DNA of 64,000 nucleotides, from NCBI RefSeq assembly GCF_002563715.1, contig NZ_PDJJ01000001.1, positions 3,906,001 through 3,970,000 on the forward strand. The letters are read 5' to 3'. A model generated the notes under the pieces. It was not told where the DNA came from and did no database searches. It saw nothing but the letters and a program-made list of their open reading frames with translations. This DNA is from Isoptericola jiangsuensis (GTDB taxonomy: Bacteria; Actinomycetota; Actinomycetes; Actinomycetales; Cellulomonadaceae). How positions within the stretch are numbered: position 1 is the stretch's first letter; the number at the start of each line of letters is the position of its first letter. Position numbers and translations under genes: made by a program. This document shows positions 50,897 through 59,196 of the stretch, in pieces.

Positions 50897-51787
50897 TCAG
50901 CCCAGCGCTGCCGCCTCCGCGGCGAGGTACTCCTCGGGCGGGTCGAACTGGGACAGCACCAGCTCCGCACCGAACGGGTCCCGGATCGTGGCCTCCTTGG
51001 TCCACTCGGTGTCTTCGGTGGTGAGCAGCGTGGCTCCGGCCTCGATGGCGGTCGCCGCGGCGGCGTCCCGGTCGGCGACGGCGAGCACGACGACCCAGCG
51101 GGGCGTCCCCTCGGCCGGCCCGATACCCGCGACGACGTCCGCGAAACCGGCCGGCACGTGCTCCTGCCGTTCGAGGATGCCCGGGTCGACGGTCGCCGCG
51201 AGGTGCGCGCCGTACCCCTCGACGCGCACCATCCCGTACCCGAGCTCGCCGACCGTCCAGCCCAGCAGCGGCCCGTAGAAGGCCAGCGCCGCGTCCTGGT
51301 CGTCGGTGAGCAGGTTGCTGAAGTTCCAGGTGCCGGGCTCGTTGACGCGCTGCGCGCCGATCCGGGTGCCCGCCTGCCACAGCCGGGACGGCACGCCCTG
51401 CGGGTCGCGGAACCGGACCAGGTGGCCTGCGGGCTCCTCCGGAGGGCCGACCACCTCGACGACGCCGTCGAGGGTCCCGCCCAACCCGAGGACCCGGGCC
51501 GCCGACGCGGCGGCGTCGTCGACCGCGAGGTACGTGTTCCACGTGGAACGGGGCGCACCGGACGTGGACGGCGAGGCGATCGCCGCGATCGCGGTCGCGT
51601 CGGTGCCGTCCTGCGACGCGACGACGTACCGTCCGGGTGCGCCCGGCGGCAGCTTCTCGGTGAACCGCCACCCGCACAGCGCACCGTAGAACGCGAGGGC
51701 GGCGTCGACGTCGTCCACCTCGAGGTCGATCCAGCAGGGCACGCCCTGCGGGTAGGTCCGGGTGGGGCTGTCGTGCGGTGCGCTCAT
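50897..51787 (-). CDS. Double VOC-domain protein (glyoxalase/bleomycin-resistance type)
   Basis: 296-residue protein with two vicinal-oxygen-chelate units. The first begins VPCWIDLEVDDVDAALAFYGALCGWRF, the second GTWNFSNLLTDDQDAALAFYGPLLGWTV, each with the beta-alpha-beta-beta-beta pattern and C-terminal metal or ligand positions (VRFRDPQGVPSRLWQ, IRDPFGAELVLSQ). Members bind small molecules or act as dioxygenases or isomerases; many actinobacterial copies are unassigned hydroxylase-like proteins. Start 51787 (MSAPHDSPTRT) is chosen over 51850. It diverges from the ScyD-like gene across 240 bp. Confidence 0.87.
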   Translation of the reverse strand: MSAPHDSPTRTYPQGVPCWIDLEVDDVDAALAFYGALCGWRFTEKLPPGAPGRYVVASQDGTDATAIAAIASPSTSGAPRSTWNTYLAVDDAAASAARVLGLGGTLDGVVEVVGPPEEPAGHLVRFRDPQGVPSRLWQAGTRIGAQRVNEPGTWNFSNLLTDDQDAALAFYGPLLGWTVGELGYGMVRVEGYGAHLAATVDPGILERQEHVPAGFADVVAGIGPAEGTPRWVVVLAVADRDAAAATAIEAGATLLTTEDTEWTKEATIRDPFGAELVLSQFDPPEEYLAAEAAALG

Positions 51788-51843
51788 GACGTCCTCCAGG
51801 TCGGTCCTGCCATCGTGCCCCGGGGCACCGACAAGTGTCCCGG

Positions 51844-51871
51844 GATTCACCCGGGCGACCGCTGGTGAATC
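51844..51871. promoter_or_regulatory. GATTCACC inverted repeat
   Basis: GATTCACC (51844-51851) and GGTGAATC (51864-51871), perfect 8-bp arms with a 12-bp spacer. Arm centres are 20 bp apart, about two helical turns. It lies in the divergent gap between the VOC and ScyD-like genes. Candidate operator. Confidence 0.4.
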
Positions 51872-52027
51872 ACCGGGGTCGGGCTGACACTCGACTGTGC
51901 CGCGTCATCGTCGACCGGCACCCGCCCCGGCCCCCGGGCCGTCCCGCGCACCCGCGTCAGCGTCGAGCGCCACCGCGCCGCCATCGGCCGCACCCCGATC
52001 TCCTCCTGCACCTGCCTGGAGTGCTCC

Positions 52028-53140
52028 ATGAGACGTCCCCTGTCCTTGCTCGCGGCCACGACGGCCGCGCTCGTCCTCGCCGCCGCCCCGGCGGTCGCCC
52101 ACGGGTCGAAGGACCCGTCCCCTCCGCCGTCGCGGACCCTCGCATCCGGTCTCGTGTCCCCGCTGAGCCTGGCGGCGGGCCCGCACGGCACCACGTTCCT
52201 CAGCCAGAACTTCGCCGGGCTGCTCACGGCGGTCGGCAAGGACGGGTCCACCTCGGTGGTGCACGCCTCGGACGGCGCCGAGGTGGGTGCCGTCAGCTAC
52301 CGCGGCGGCACGGTCACGTTCGCCGAGACGGGCGAGCAGACGGTGCTCAAGAAGATCGCGGTGTCGCCGAAGGGCACACCGCGCGGGACCGCCCGCACGG
52401 TCGCCGACCTCGGCGGCTTCGAGGCGACGAAGAACCCCGACGGCGCGACGACGTACGGGTTCCGTGACCTGCCGGCGTCGTGCGCGGACCTGTTCCCGCC
52501 CGACTTCCCGGCGGCGTACACGGGCCTGGTGGACTCGCACCCGTACGCGTCGGTGTCGCACGGCAGCACGACCTACGTCGCGGACGCCGGCGGCAACACC
52601 ATCGTGTCGGTGGACGCGCGCGGCACGGTCCGCACGGTGGCGGTGCTCCCCCCGCAGCCGGTGACGGTGACCGCGGAGGTCGCGGAGGCGCAGGGCCTGC
52701 CGACCTGCGTCGACGGCTACGAGTACTGGTTCGAGCCGGTGCCGACGGACGTGGAGGTCGGCCCGCGCGGTCAGCTCTTCGTGTCGCTGCTGCCGGGCGG
52801 TCCGGAGGACGCCTCGCTGGGTGCGCGCGGGTCGGTCGTGACGGTGTCGCCGTCGTCGGGGAAGGTCAGCACGGTCGCGACCGGGCTGCTGTCCCCCACG
52901 GGCCTCGCGGTGGACGGGCACGGCATGGTGTACGTCGCGCAGATGTTCGGCGGCGAGATCACGATGGTGGGTCACCACCACCGGATGACGCTCGTGTCGG
53001 TGCCGCTGCCGGGCGACCTCGAGCTGTCCCGCTCGGGGCTGCTCGCCACGGTGAACGTCCTGCCGGGTGAGGACACGCCGCCGGACGGCCAGCTCGTCCG
53101 GTACTCCCTGAAGGGGCACGGGCACCACCACCACCACTGA
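52028..53140 (+). CDS. Secreted ScyD/ScyE family beta-propeller-like protein
   Basis: 370-residue exported protein with signal peptide MRRPLSLLAATTAALVLAAAPAVAHG. The mature part has NHL/propeller-like repeats (LVSPLSLAAGPHGTTFLSQNFAGLLT, YVADAGGNTIVSVDARGTVRTV, GLLSPTGLAVDGHGMVYVAQMFGGEITMV) and resembles the ScyD/ScyE family, named for scytonemin loci but widespread in actinobacteria with no fixed role. The C-terminus is SLKGHGHHHHH, a natural His tail followed directly by the stop codon and a strong terminator. GGAG lies upstream of ATG 52028. Confidence 0.85.
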   Translation: MRRPLSLLAATTAALVLAAAPAVAHGSKDPSPPPSRTLASGLVSPLSLAAGPHGTTFLSQNFAGLLTAVGKDGSTSVVHASDGAEVGAVSYRGGTVTFAETGEQTVLKKIAVSPKGTPRGTARTVADLGGFEATKNPDGATTYGFRDLPASCADLFPPDFPAAYTGLVDSHPYASVSHGSTTYVADAGGNTIVSVDARGTVRTVAVLPPQPVTVTAEVAEAQGLPTCVDGYEYWFEPVPTDVEVGPRGQLFVSLLPGGPEDASLGARGSVVTVSPSSGKVSTVATGLLSPTGLAVDGHGMVYVAQMFGGEITMVGHHHRMTLVSVPLPGDLELSRSGLLATVNVLPGEDTPPDGQLVRYSLKGHGHHHHH

Positions 53141-53152
53141 CGGCCCGAGCGC

Positions 53153-53197
53153 GGGCGCCCCGTCCGTCCCCGCCCGCCGGGGACGGACGGGGCGCCC
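53153..53197 (+). terminator. Perfect 20-bp-stem terminator
   Basis: Arms 53153-53172 and 53178-53197 are exactly complementary (GGGCGCCCCGTCCGTCCCCG and its complement) around a 5-nt loop, 13 bp after the ScyD-like gene stop. Confidence 0.85.
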
Positions 53198-53267
53198 GGC
53201 GCGGTCCTGGCGGGAGCATCGTCACGGGAGTTCACCGCCCGTTGATGCCGCCGTCACGCCCGGCGCC

Positions 53268-53273
53268 TAGCGT
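53268..53273 (+). promoter_or_regulatory. Leaderless -10 box for phosphatase-family gene
   Basis: TAGCGT followed by 6 nt (GGCGGG) and ATG 53280. This indicates that the gene starts at 53280, upstream of the point where its frame is broken. Confidence 0.45.
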
Positions 53274-53279
53274 GGCGGG

Positions 53280-54537
53280 ATGACGCGACGACGCCTCCTC
53301 ACCGCTGCCACGGCGCCTGGCCGTGGCCCTGTCCAGCACGTTCGTCCCCCTGGCCGCGAGCGCCCACGGCCGCGGCGACGCCCCGGGACGCGACCCGCAC
53401 GGCCACGGCGCGGACCGTGCGCTGCGGGTCGCGACGTACAACCTGTCCCTGAACCGCGCGACGGAGGGCGGTCTGGTCGCGGACCTGTCGTCGCCCGACG
53501 ACGCGCAGGCGCGCACGGTGGCGGAGGTGATCCAGCGGGCGGCACCGGACGTGGTGCTGCTCAACGAGTTCGACTTCGACGCCGAGGGCCGGGCGGTGGA
53601 CCTGTTCCGGGAGAACTACCTGGAGGTGTCGCAGGGCGGCGCGGACCCGGTGCGCTACCCGTATGCGTACTCGGCGCCGTCGAACACGGGGGTGGCGAGC
53701 GGGTTCGACCTGAACAACGACGGGACGGTCGGCGGGGGTGACGACGCGTTCGGGTTCGGCCTGTTCGAGGGGCAGTACGGGATGGTGGTGCTGTCGCGGT
53801 ACCCGATCGACACGCGCAAGGTGCGCACGTTCCAGCACTTCCTGTGGAAGGACGTGCCGGGGGCTGCGCTGCCGGACGACCCGTCGACGGACGCGCCGGC
53901 GGACTGGTTCTCCCCGGAGGAGCTGGAGGTCGTGCGGCTGTCCAGCAAGTCGCACTGGGACGTGCCGGTGCGGGTGGGCCGCGAGACGGTGCACGTGCTG
54001 GCGTCGCACCCGACGCCGCCGACGTTCGACGGTCCGGAGGACCGCAACGGGCGCCGCAACCACGACGAGATCCGGTTCTGGGCCGACTACGCGACGGGCG
54101 GGGCGACGGCGCGGTACGTGTACGACGACGCAGGTCGGCGGGGCGGGCTGCCGCGCGGTGCGAGCTTCGTCGTCGTCGGGGACCAGAACGCGGACCCGCA
54201 CGACGGCGACTCGTTCGACGGGGCGATCGACCAGCTCCTGGGGAACCGTCGGGTGACGGACCCGATGCCGACGTCGCAGGGCGCGGTGGAGGCGGCCGTG
54301 CTGCAGGGCGGCGCGAACCTGACGCACACCGGGGACCCGGCGCTCGACACGGCGGACTTCGCGGACGGCGCCCCCGGCAACCTGCGCGCCGACTACGTGC
54401 TGCCGTCCCGGGACCTACGGGTGCGTGACGCGGGCGTGTTCTGGCCGACGCTCGCGGACCCCCTGTCCCGCCTGACGGGCGTGTACCCGTTCCCGTCGAG
54501 CGACCACCGGCTGGTGTGGGTGGACCTGGCTCTCTGA
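53280..54537 (+). pseudogene. Secreted endonuclease/exonuclease/phosphatase protein, frameshifted signal peptide
   Basis: The catalytic body is intact: ALRVATYNLSLNRATEGGL, VVLLNEFDFD (metal-binding Glu), YGMVVLSRYPI, HVLASHPTPPTF, SFVVVGDQNADP and a final FPSSDHRLVWVDL. Together these mark an EEP-family phosphoesterase or nuclease of about 400 residues with a FNNDG-like calcium-type loop (FDLNNDGTVGGGDD). A leaderless promoter and ATG at 53280 give MTRRRLLTAATA, a good signal-peptide start. The rest of that signal peptide (LAVALSSTFVPLAASAHG) is in another frame, beginning near 53316. The span is one nt over a multiple of three. Starting at GTG 53323 would leave no charged N-region. Either a real frameshift or an assembly indel; the enzyme may otherwise be functional. 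Confidence 0.75.
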
Positions 54538-54609
54538 CCCGCGCCGCCGGTCGTCCCCGGGGGCCGGGCGGTGGCCGAGCCCCGGGGGGCGTCGGGCACG
54601 CGGGTCCGG

Positions 54610-55119
54610 TCAGGACCGGGTGGCGTCGATCCAGTACCGGCGCCGCAGGATGCCGTCGTCGGTGCGGCGGTGGTCCTCCAGCACGCCGCCGCACGCCTCG
54701 ATGACGGCGGCGGAGGCGAGGTTGTCGTCGTCGCACGTGACCAGGACGCGGTCGACGCCCGACCCGGCGAGGCGCTCCACGGACTGCCGGAGCACCTCGC
54801 GGGCGTGCCCGCGGCCGCGGTGCTCCCGGCCGACGGCGTAGCCGACGTGCCCGCCGACCTCCCGCAGGAACTCGTTCAGCTCGTACCGGATCGACACGCG
54901 CCCCACCGGGACCCCGTCGACATCGGCGACGAGGAAGTCCGCGCGGACCCGCCCGGGCGGCAGGTCGACGCCCGCGGCCTCGCGCCCCCAGGTCGCGAGC
55001 ATCTCGTCCCACGGGCCGTCGGCGAGGAGGAACGGGAAGTCCTCGGTGGCGAGCTCGGCGTGGAGGCGCCGGAGTACGGGCTCGTCGGCGACGGTGGGCG
55101 GGCGCAGGATCAGCGTCAT
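54610..55119 (-). CDS. GNAT acetyltransferase
   Basis: 169-residue single-domain acetyltransferase. Characteristic parts are MTLILRPPTVADEPVLRRLHAEL at the start, HVGYAVGREHRGRGHAREVLRQS as acetyl-CoA-binding motif (R-x-x-G-x-A) and DDDNLASAAVIEACGG (motif B region). Its closest general type is the small-molecule or aminoglycoside-like GNATs; substrate unknown. ATG 55119 is chosen over a 12-residue longer frame. It lies 85 bp downstream of oleD on the same strand and could be read through from it. Confidence 0.87.
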   Translation of the reverse strand: MTLILRPPTVADEPVLRRLHAELATEDFPFLLADGPWDEMLATWGREAAGVDLPPGRVRADFLVADVDGVPVGRVSIRYELNEFLREVGGHVGYAVGREHRGRGHAREVLRQSVERLAGSGVDRVLVTCDDDNLASAAVIEACGGVLEDHRRTDDGILRRRYWIDATRS

Positions 55120-55204
55120 CGGTCGAGTGTGGCTCGGGGGCGGTGCACCGTGCACGTGCTTTCCGGACGGCGGCGGATGGGCCGCCCGGTCGGCGGGAGG
55201 GCGG

Positions 55205-56266
55205 TCAGCGGGCGGTGCCGCCGTAGTGCGCGGCGAGCCGCCGGAACCCCTCGTCGATGCTGACGGCGGGCCGCCAGTGCAGGTCGGCGTGGGTGGCGCG
55301 CTGGTCGAACCAGTGGGCGGTGGAGAGCTGTTCGGCGAGGAACCGGGTCATGGGCGGCTCGTCGGTGCCGGGCCGCACCTGCCACAGCCTCTCGACGAGC
55401 CCGCCGGCGCCGCGGGCGATCCCGGCGGGCACGCGCCACCGCGGCGGTTCGACGCCGCCGGCGCGGCAGATGCCGGCGAGCAGGTCGGCGACGGTGCGCG
55501 GCTCGCCGTTGGTGAGGACGTACGCGCGGCCGTGGACGGCCTCGGCGCGGTCGAGGGCGGCGACGATCCCGTCGGCGGCGTTGTCCAGGTAGGTCGTGTC
55601 GATGAGGGCGGCGCCGTGGCCGAGCAGCGGGAGCCGGCCCGACGCGGCGCGGTCGAGCACCCGTTCGACGAGCTGGGTGTCCCCCGGCCCCCACACGATG
55701 TGCGGTCGGACGGCGACGACGCTGAACCCGTCCCCCGTCGAGCGTCTCTGAAAGTCCGGCTCGGAGGGCTGATGCGGGACTTTCAGAGAAGCTCGCCGCC
55801 CGACGGCTGCGGGGCCGCGGTCCCGCGACAGCGCCAGCAGCTCGGACGCGGCCTTGGTGCGCGCGTACTCGCCGCGGGCGCGGGCCGGGTCGGCGGCCTC
55901 CGCGCCCGCACCGACGAGCGACGACCCGGCGTGCGCGACCGACGGCGACGACACCTGCACGAACCGCGTCACCCCGGCCCGGTCGGCCGCGTCGAGCAGC
56001 CGGCGGGTGCCCTCGACGTTGACGGCCTCAAACTCCGCCGGGTCGCCCGCGAGCGACACCTTCGCGGCGAGGTGCACGACGGCGGTGACGCCGTCGAGCG
56101 CGGCGGCCACGGCCGCGGGATCGGAGAGGGATCCGGCCGCGTCCTCGACGCCGGCCACCCCGGAGGTGCGGCGCTGGAACGTGCGCACGGTGTCGCCGCG
56201 CTCGGCGAGGACGCGGGCGACGGACCCGCCGAGCAGCCCGGACGCGCCGGTGACCAGCACCGTCAC
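55205..56266 (-). CDS. oleD: OleD, 2-alkyl-3-ketoacyl ketone reductase, with palindromic-element insert
   Basis: 353-residue NAD(P)-dependent extended SDR. The dinucleotide site is VLVTGASGLLGG (residues 3-14), catalytic YxxxK is Y134-ARTK138 and VRPHIVWGPGD follows. In olefin synthesis it reduces the 2-alkyl-3-keto acid made by OleA to the 3-hydroxy acid used by OleC. GTG 56266 overlaps the oleBC stop (GTGA). Residues about 157-177 (RRASLKV ... PDFQRRST) are encoded by a 59-bp palindromic element and break the loop between the active-site helix and the strand FSVVAVRP, where homologues have no insert to my knowledge. The frame stays open through it. The effect on activity is unknown. Confidence 0.88.
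   Translation of the reverse strand: MTVLVTGASGLLGGSVARVLAERGDTVRTFQRRTSGVAGVEDAAGSLSDPAAVAAALDGVTAVVHLAAKVSLAGDPAEFEAVNVEGTRRLLDAADRAGVTRFVQVSSPSVAHAGSSLVGAGAEAADPARARGEYARTKAASELLALSRDRGPAAVGRRASLKVPHQPSEPDFQRRSTGDGFSVVAVRPHIVWGPGDTQLVERVLDRAASGRLPLLGHGAALIDTTYLDNAADGIVAALDRAEAVHGRAYVLTNGEPRTVADLLAGICRAGGVEPPRWRVPAGIARGAGGLVERLWQVRPGTDEPPMTRFLAEQLSTAHWFDQRATHADLHWRPAVSIDEGFRRLAAHYGGTAR
55738..55796. repeat. Palindromic element copy A, in frame within oleD
   Basis: Arms 55739-55758 (CGAGCGTCTCTGAAAGTCCG) and 55776-55795 are inverted copies with two differences, around a 17-bp loop. On the oleD strand it encodes RRASLKV, then a variable middle, then PDFQRRST. It shares arms and reading frame with copy B at 59048-59108. 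Confidence 0.85.
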
Positions 56267-59196
56267 GGCTCGCCCACCCCGCCCCCGGCGAGCACGCCGG
56301 ACGCCCACGCGGCGAGCCTCGCGCGGTCGATCTTGGAGTTGTGGCGCACGTCGGTCGGCATCTGCGGCAGCACGAGGACGGCGGCGAGCGGCACGGGCGA
56401 CGACGCGCGCACGTCCGCGGCGACGTCGTCGGGCGCGAGCCCCGGACGTCGTGCAGGCGGGACCGTCTCGACGACGGCGACCGCCTGCTGCACCCCCGCG
56501 GGGCCGACCCCGACGACCGCGGCGCGACGCACGCCCTCGGCCCGCTCCACGCCCTGCTCGGGACCCACGGGGGCGAGCGGACCGTCGGCCGTCACCAGGA
56601 CGTGCGCGAGCCGTCCCTCGATCCACAGGCGGCCGTCGGCGTCGAGGTGCCCGACGTCGCCGGTGCGGTGCCAGTGTCCCGGCGGGGTGTCCCGCTCGGC
56701 GGCGACGTCCGTGAGCCACAGCCGGTCGTACCGCTCCTTGAGGTGCGGCGCGCTGACCAGCACCTCCCCCAGCACGCCGGGGATGTCCGACGGCGTGCCG
56801 ACGGCGGCGCCGGAGTCGTCGAGCGCGCTGACGAGCACCCGCCCCCCGCCGACGGGGCGGCCGACGCACACCCCGGCGTCGGGTGCCGCCGCGGCGGCGC
56901 GCACCCCGTCGAGCGTGACGTCGGTGACGAGCAGGCACTCCGTCATCCCGTACGGCGTGTGCGGCGTCGCCCCGGGCATGAGCTGCTGCGCGGACGTCAG
57001 CAGGGCCTCGCTGATGGGCGCCCCGGTGGACAGGAACGTCTCGACGCGGCCGAGGGCGTCGCGGTCGTCGGCGTCGAGCCCGCCCGCGGTGTCGACCACG
57101 TTCAGGATCGCCGCCGGGGACAGGAACACGATGCGCGCGTCCGACGCCGTCACGGCGTCCGCGACGGCCCGCGCCGTGAGGGTGCGCGGTGCGGACACGT
57201 CCATGTCGGGGGTCACCGAGCGGGTGCCGAGCGCGGGGCCGAGCAGCGCGAAGGGCGCGAACCCCGTCACCAGGCCCGTGTCGGGGCCGACGTCGAAGTG
57301 TCGCGCGAGGGCGTCCCGCAGGGCCGCGAGCCGGGCGTGCGTGTACACGACGCCCTTCGCCGGACCGGTCGACCCGGACGTGAACAGCACGGCCGCCTCG
57401 TCGTCAGGACCGGGTTCCGGCGGCAGGTCCAGCACGTCCCCGGCGCGGGCGACGTCGACCAGCTCGTGGTCCACCCCGAGCGCGCGCCGCACCACCGGGT
57501 CGAGCGGGTCGGCGGAGATCCGCACACCCGGCCAGCCGAACGCCCGCGCCGCCGCGAGCGCCTTCGTCTGCCCGACCAGGTAGCCGGGCCACGCGCCCCG
57601 CTGGGCGCGCGTCAGGCCCTTCACGCCGAGACCGGCGTCGGCGACGACGACCACGGCCCCGATCCGCAGGCACGCGTAGACGAGCGCGGTGAGGGTCGGC
57701 CCGGGCTGCACGAGCAGCGACACGCGGTCGCCGCGCCGCACCCCGATGCCGTGCAGCCCCGCGGCGATGCGCCGCACCTGCCGGTCCAGCGCCCGCCAGC
57801 TCACGCTCGCCGGTCCCGACCCGGACTGGTCCAGCACGGCGGGCTCCCCCGCCGTCGACGACGCGGCGCGCTCGTCCAGCCCGGCCCACATCGGCCGGAA
57901 CCCAGCCGGATCGGCGCCGTCGACGACCGCGGACGTGCTCTCGTCGCCCGGTCCCGCCGTACCCGAGGTGAGGTCGTCGCCCGCCGCGCCGAGGCCGAGG
58001 CCCGAGGCGACGGCCGCATCCGAGCCGGCCGGGTCGGACGTCGCAGGCGCGGACGTCAGTCCCGAGGTGGAGGGCCCCCCGGGGCCCGTGAACGCGTCCG
58101 CGCGCGCGACGCCCGGGCTGGCCGGCGACCCGACCACGGCGCCGGGGCCCACGGCCGTCCCCAACCAGTCGAGGACGGGCCCCGCGACGTCGACGTCCTC
58201 CGCGACGAGGTGCCCGGCGCCCGCGAAGCGGTGGACGCGGGCGTGCGGGAGGCGGTGCACGAGGTCGTCGAGGTACCGGTCGGAGAAGATCGGGTCGTGC
58301 GGGCCCCACAGCATCAGGGCGGGCACGGTGAGGCGGGCGACGCCCGCCGCGACACGGTCGAGCTCGGTGCGGCTGGGGTGGTCGGCCGTGGCGGGGATGT
58401 CGGCGACGAACTGCTCGATCCCGGCGCGGTCGGCGGCGGTGCGGTAGGGCAGCCGGTAGGCGTCGGCGACGTCGTGGGGCAGCCGGGGCCGGGCGAGCGC
58501 GAGGGTGGTCTCCAGGAACGCGCGGGTCGTGGAGGTGCCGAGGCGGTGCACGCCGCGGGCGAGCGCGAGGCGCAACGGCGCGGGGATCGGGACGCCGTCG
58601 GGCTGGTGCACGGCGGTGTTGAGGAGTGCGACGCCGGCGAGCTGCTCGGGGTGGTCGACGGCCCAGCCGAGGGAGACGACGCCGCCCCAGTCGTGGCCGA
58701 GGGTGACGACGGGGCCGTCGAGGCCGAGGGCGTCGGTGAAGGCGCCGAGGTCGCCGACGCGGTCGGCGAGGGTGCGGCGCCGGCCGGTGCGGGCGGACAG
58801 GCCCATGTCGAGCTGGTCGACGGCGACGACGCGCCACGCGCCGGGGACGGCTCCGGGGTGTTCCCCGGTGGCGGCCGCGGCCTCGAGGGCGCGGTCCGTG
58901 GCGAGCGCCACGACGTCCCGCCACAGGTACGACCAGGTGGGGTTGCCGTGCACGGCCAGGACGGTGCCGACGGGCGTGATGCCGTGCGCGGCGAGGACGG
59001 GCCCGTTGTCGAGGTGGTGCCACTCGACGTCGTCGCCGTCCTCGACCGTCGAGCGTCTCTGAACGTCCGGATCCGGGGCCCCGTGCCGGACTTTCAGAGA
59101 CGCTCGACGGGCCGCGGGGACGGTCAGGACGTGGCTGAAGCGCACGTCGAGGCCCGGGAGCCCGGGCGGGACCGGGCTCGCGGTACGGGTCGTCAC
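56263..59196 (-). CDS. oleBC: OleBC fusion: beta-lactone decarboxylase and beta-lactone synthetase
   Basis: 977-residue fusion. Residues 1-300 are OleB, a haloalkane-dehalogenase-like alpha/beta hydrolase (HGNPTWSYLW; nucleophile Asp169 in LGHDWGG; LMLWGPHDPIF; late His in GAGHLVAEDV) that decarboxylates the beta-lactone to the cis-olefin. A Gly/Ser/Pro/Ala linker covers about 310-400. The rest is OleC, an AMP-ligase-fold beta-lactone synthetase with P-loop LFTSGSTGPAKG (about 600), TPYGMTE and GHWHRTGDVGHLDADGRLWIEGR. This fusion is known from Micrococcus-type actinobacteria. GTG 59196 overlaps the oleA stop. Residues about 30-50 (RRASLKV ... DVQRRST) come from an in-frame palindromic element in the first strand-turn of OleB. 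Confidence 0.92.
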   Translation of the reverse strand: MTTRTASPVPPGLPGLDVRFSHVLTVPAARRASLKVRHGAPDPDVQRRSTVEDGDDVEWHHLDNGPVLAAHGITPVGTVLAVHGNPTWSYLWRDVVALATDRALEAAAATGEHPGAVPGAWRVVAVDQLDMGLSARTGRRRTLADRVGDLGAFTDALGLDGPVVTLGHDWGGVVSLGWAVDHPEQLAGVALLNTAVHQPDGVPIPAPLRLALARGVHRLGTSTTRAFLETTLALARPRLPHDVADAYRLPYRTAADRAGIEQFVADIPATADHPSRTELDRVAAGVARLTVPALMLWGPHDPIFSDRYLDDLVHRLPHARVHRFAGAGHLVAEDVDVAGPVLDWLGTAVGPGAVVGSPASPGVARADAFTGPGGPSTSGLTSAPATSDPAGSDAAVASGLGLGAAGDDLTSGTAGPGDESTSAVVDGADPAGFRPMWAGLDERAASSTAGEPAVLDQSGSGPASVSWRALDRQVRRIAAGLHGIGVRRGDRVSLLVQPGPTLTALVYACLRIGAVVVVADAGLGVKGLTRAQRGAWPGYLVGQTKALAAARAFGWPGVRISADPLDPVVRRALGVDHELVDVARAGDVLDLPPEPGPDDEAAVLFTSGSTGPAKGVVYTHARLAALRDALARHFDVGPDTGLVTGFAPFALLGPALGTRSVTPDMDVSAPRTLTARAVADAVTASDARIVFLSPAAILNVVDTAGGLDADDRDALGRVETFLSTGAPISEALLTSAQQLMPGATPHTPYGMTECLLVTDVTLDGVRAAAAAPDAGVCVGRPVGGGRVLVSALDDSGAAVGTPSDIPGVLGEVLVSAPHLKERYDRLWLTDVAAERDTPPGHWHRTGDVGHLDADGRLWIEGRLAHVLVTADGPLAPVGPEQGVERAEGVRRAAVVGVGPAGVQQAVAVVETVPPARRPGLAPDDVAADVRASSPVPLAAVLVLPQMPTDVRHNSKIDRARLAAWASGVLAGGGVGEP
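59048..59108. repeat. Palindromic element copy B, in frame within oleBC
   Basis: Arms 59048-59070 and 59086-59108 (23 nt each, one mismatch) enclose a 15-bp loop. The arm core TCTCTGAA(A/C)GTCCGG is the same as in copy A. On the oleBC strand it encodes RRASLKV, a variable middle, then PDVQRRST, in the same frame as in oleD. Confidence 0.88.

Noticed and set aside
53122-53137. Poly-His tail as a cloning-vector artefact
   Set aside because: It is followed by its own stop codon and a native 20-bp-stem terminator, and flanking DNA is ordinary chromosomal sequence.
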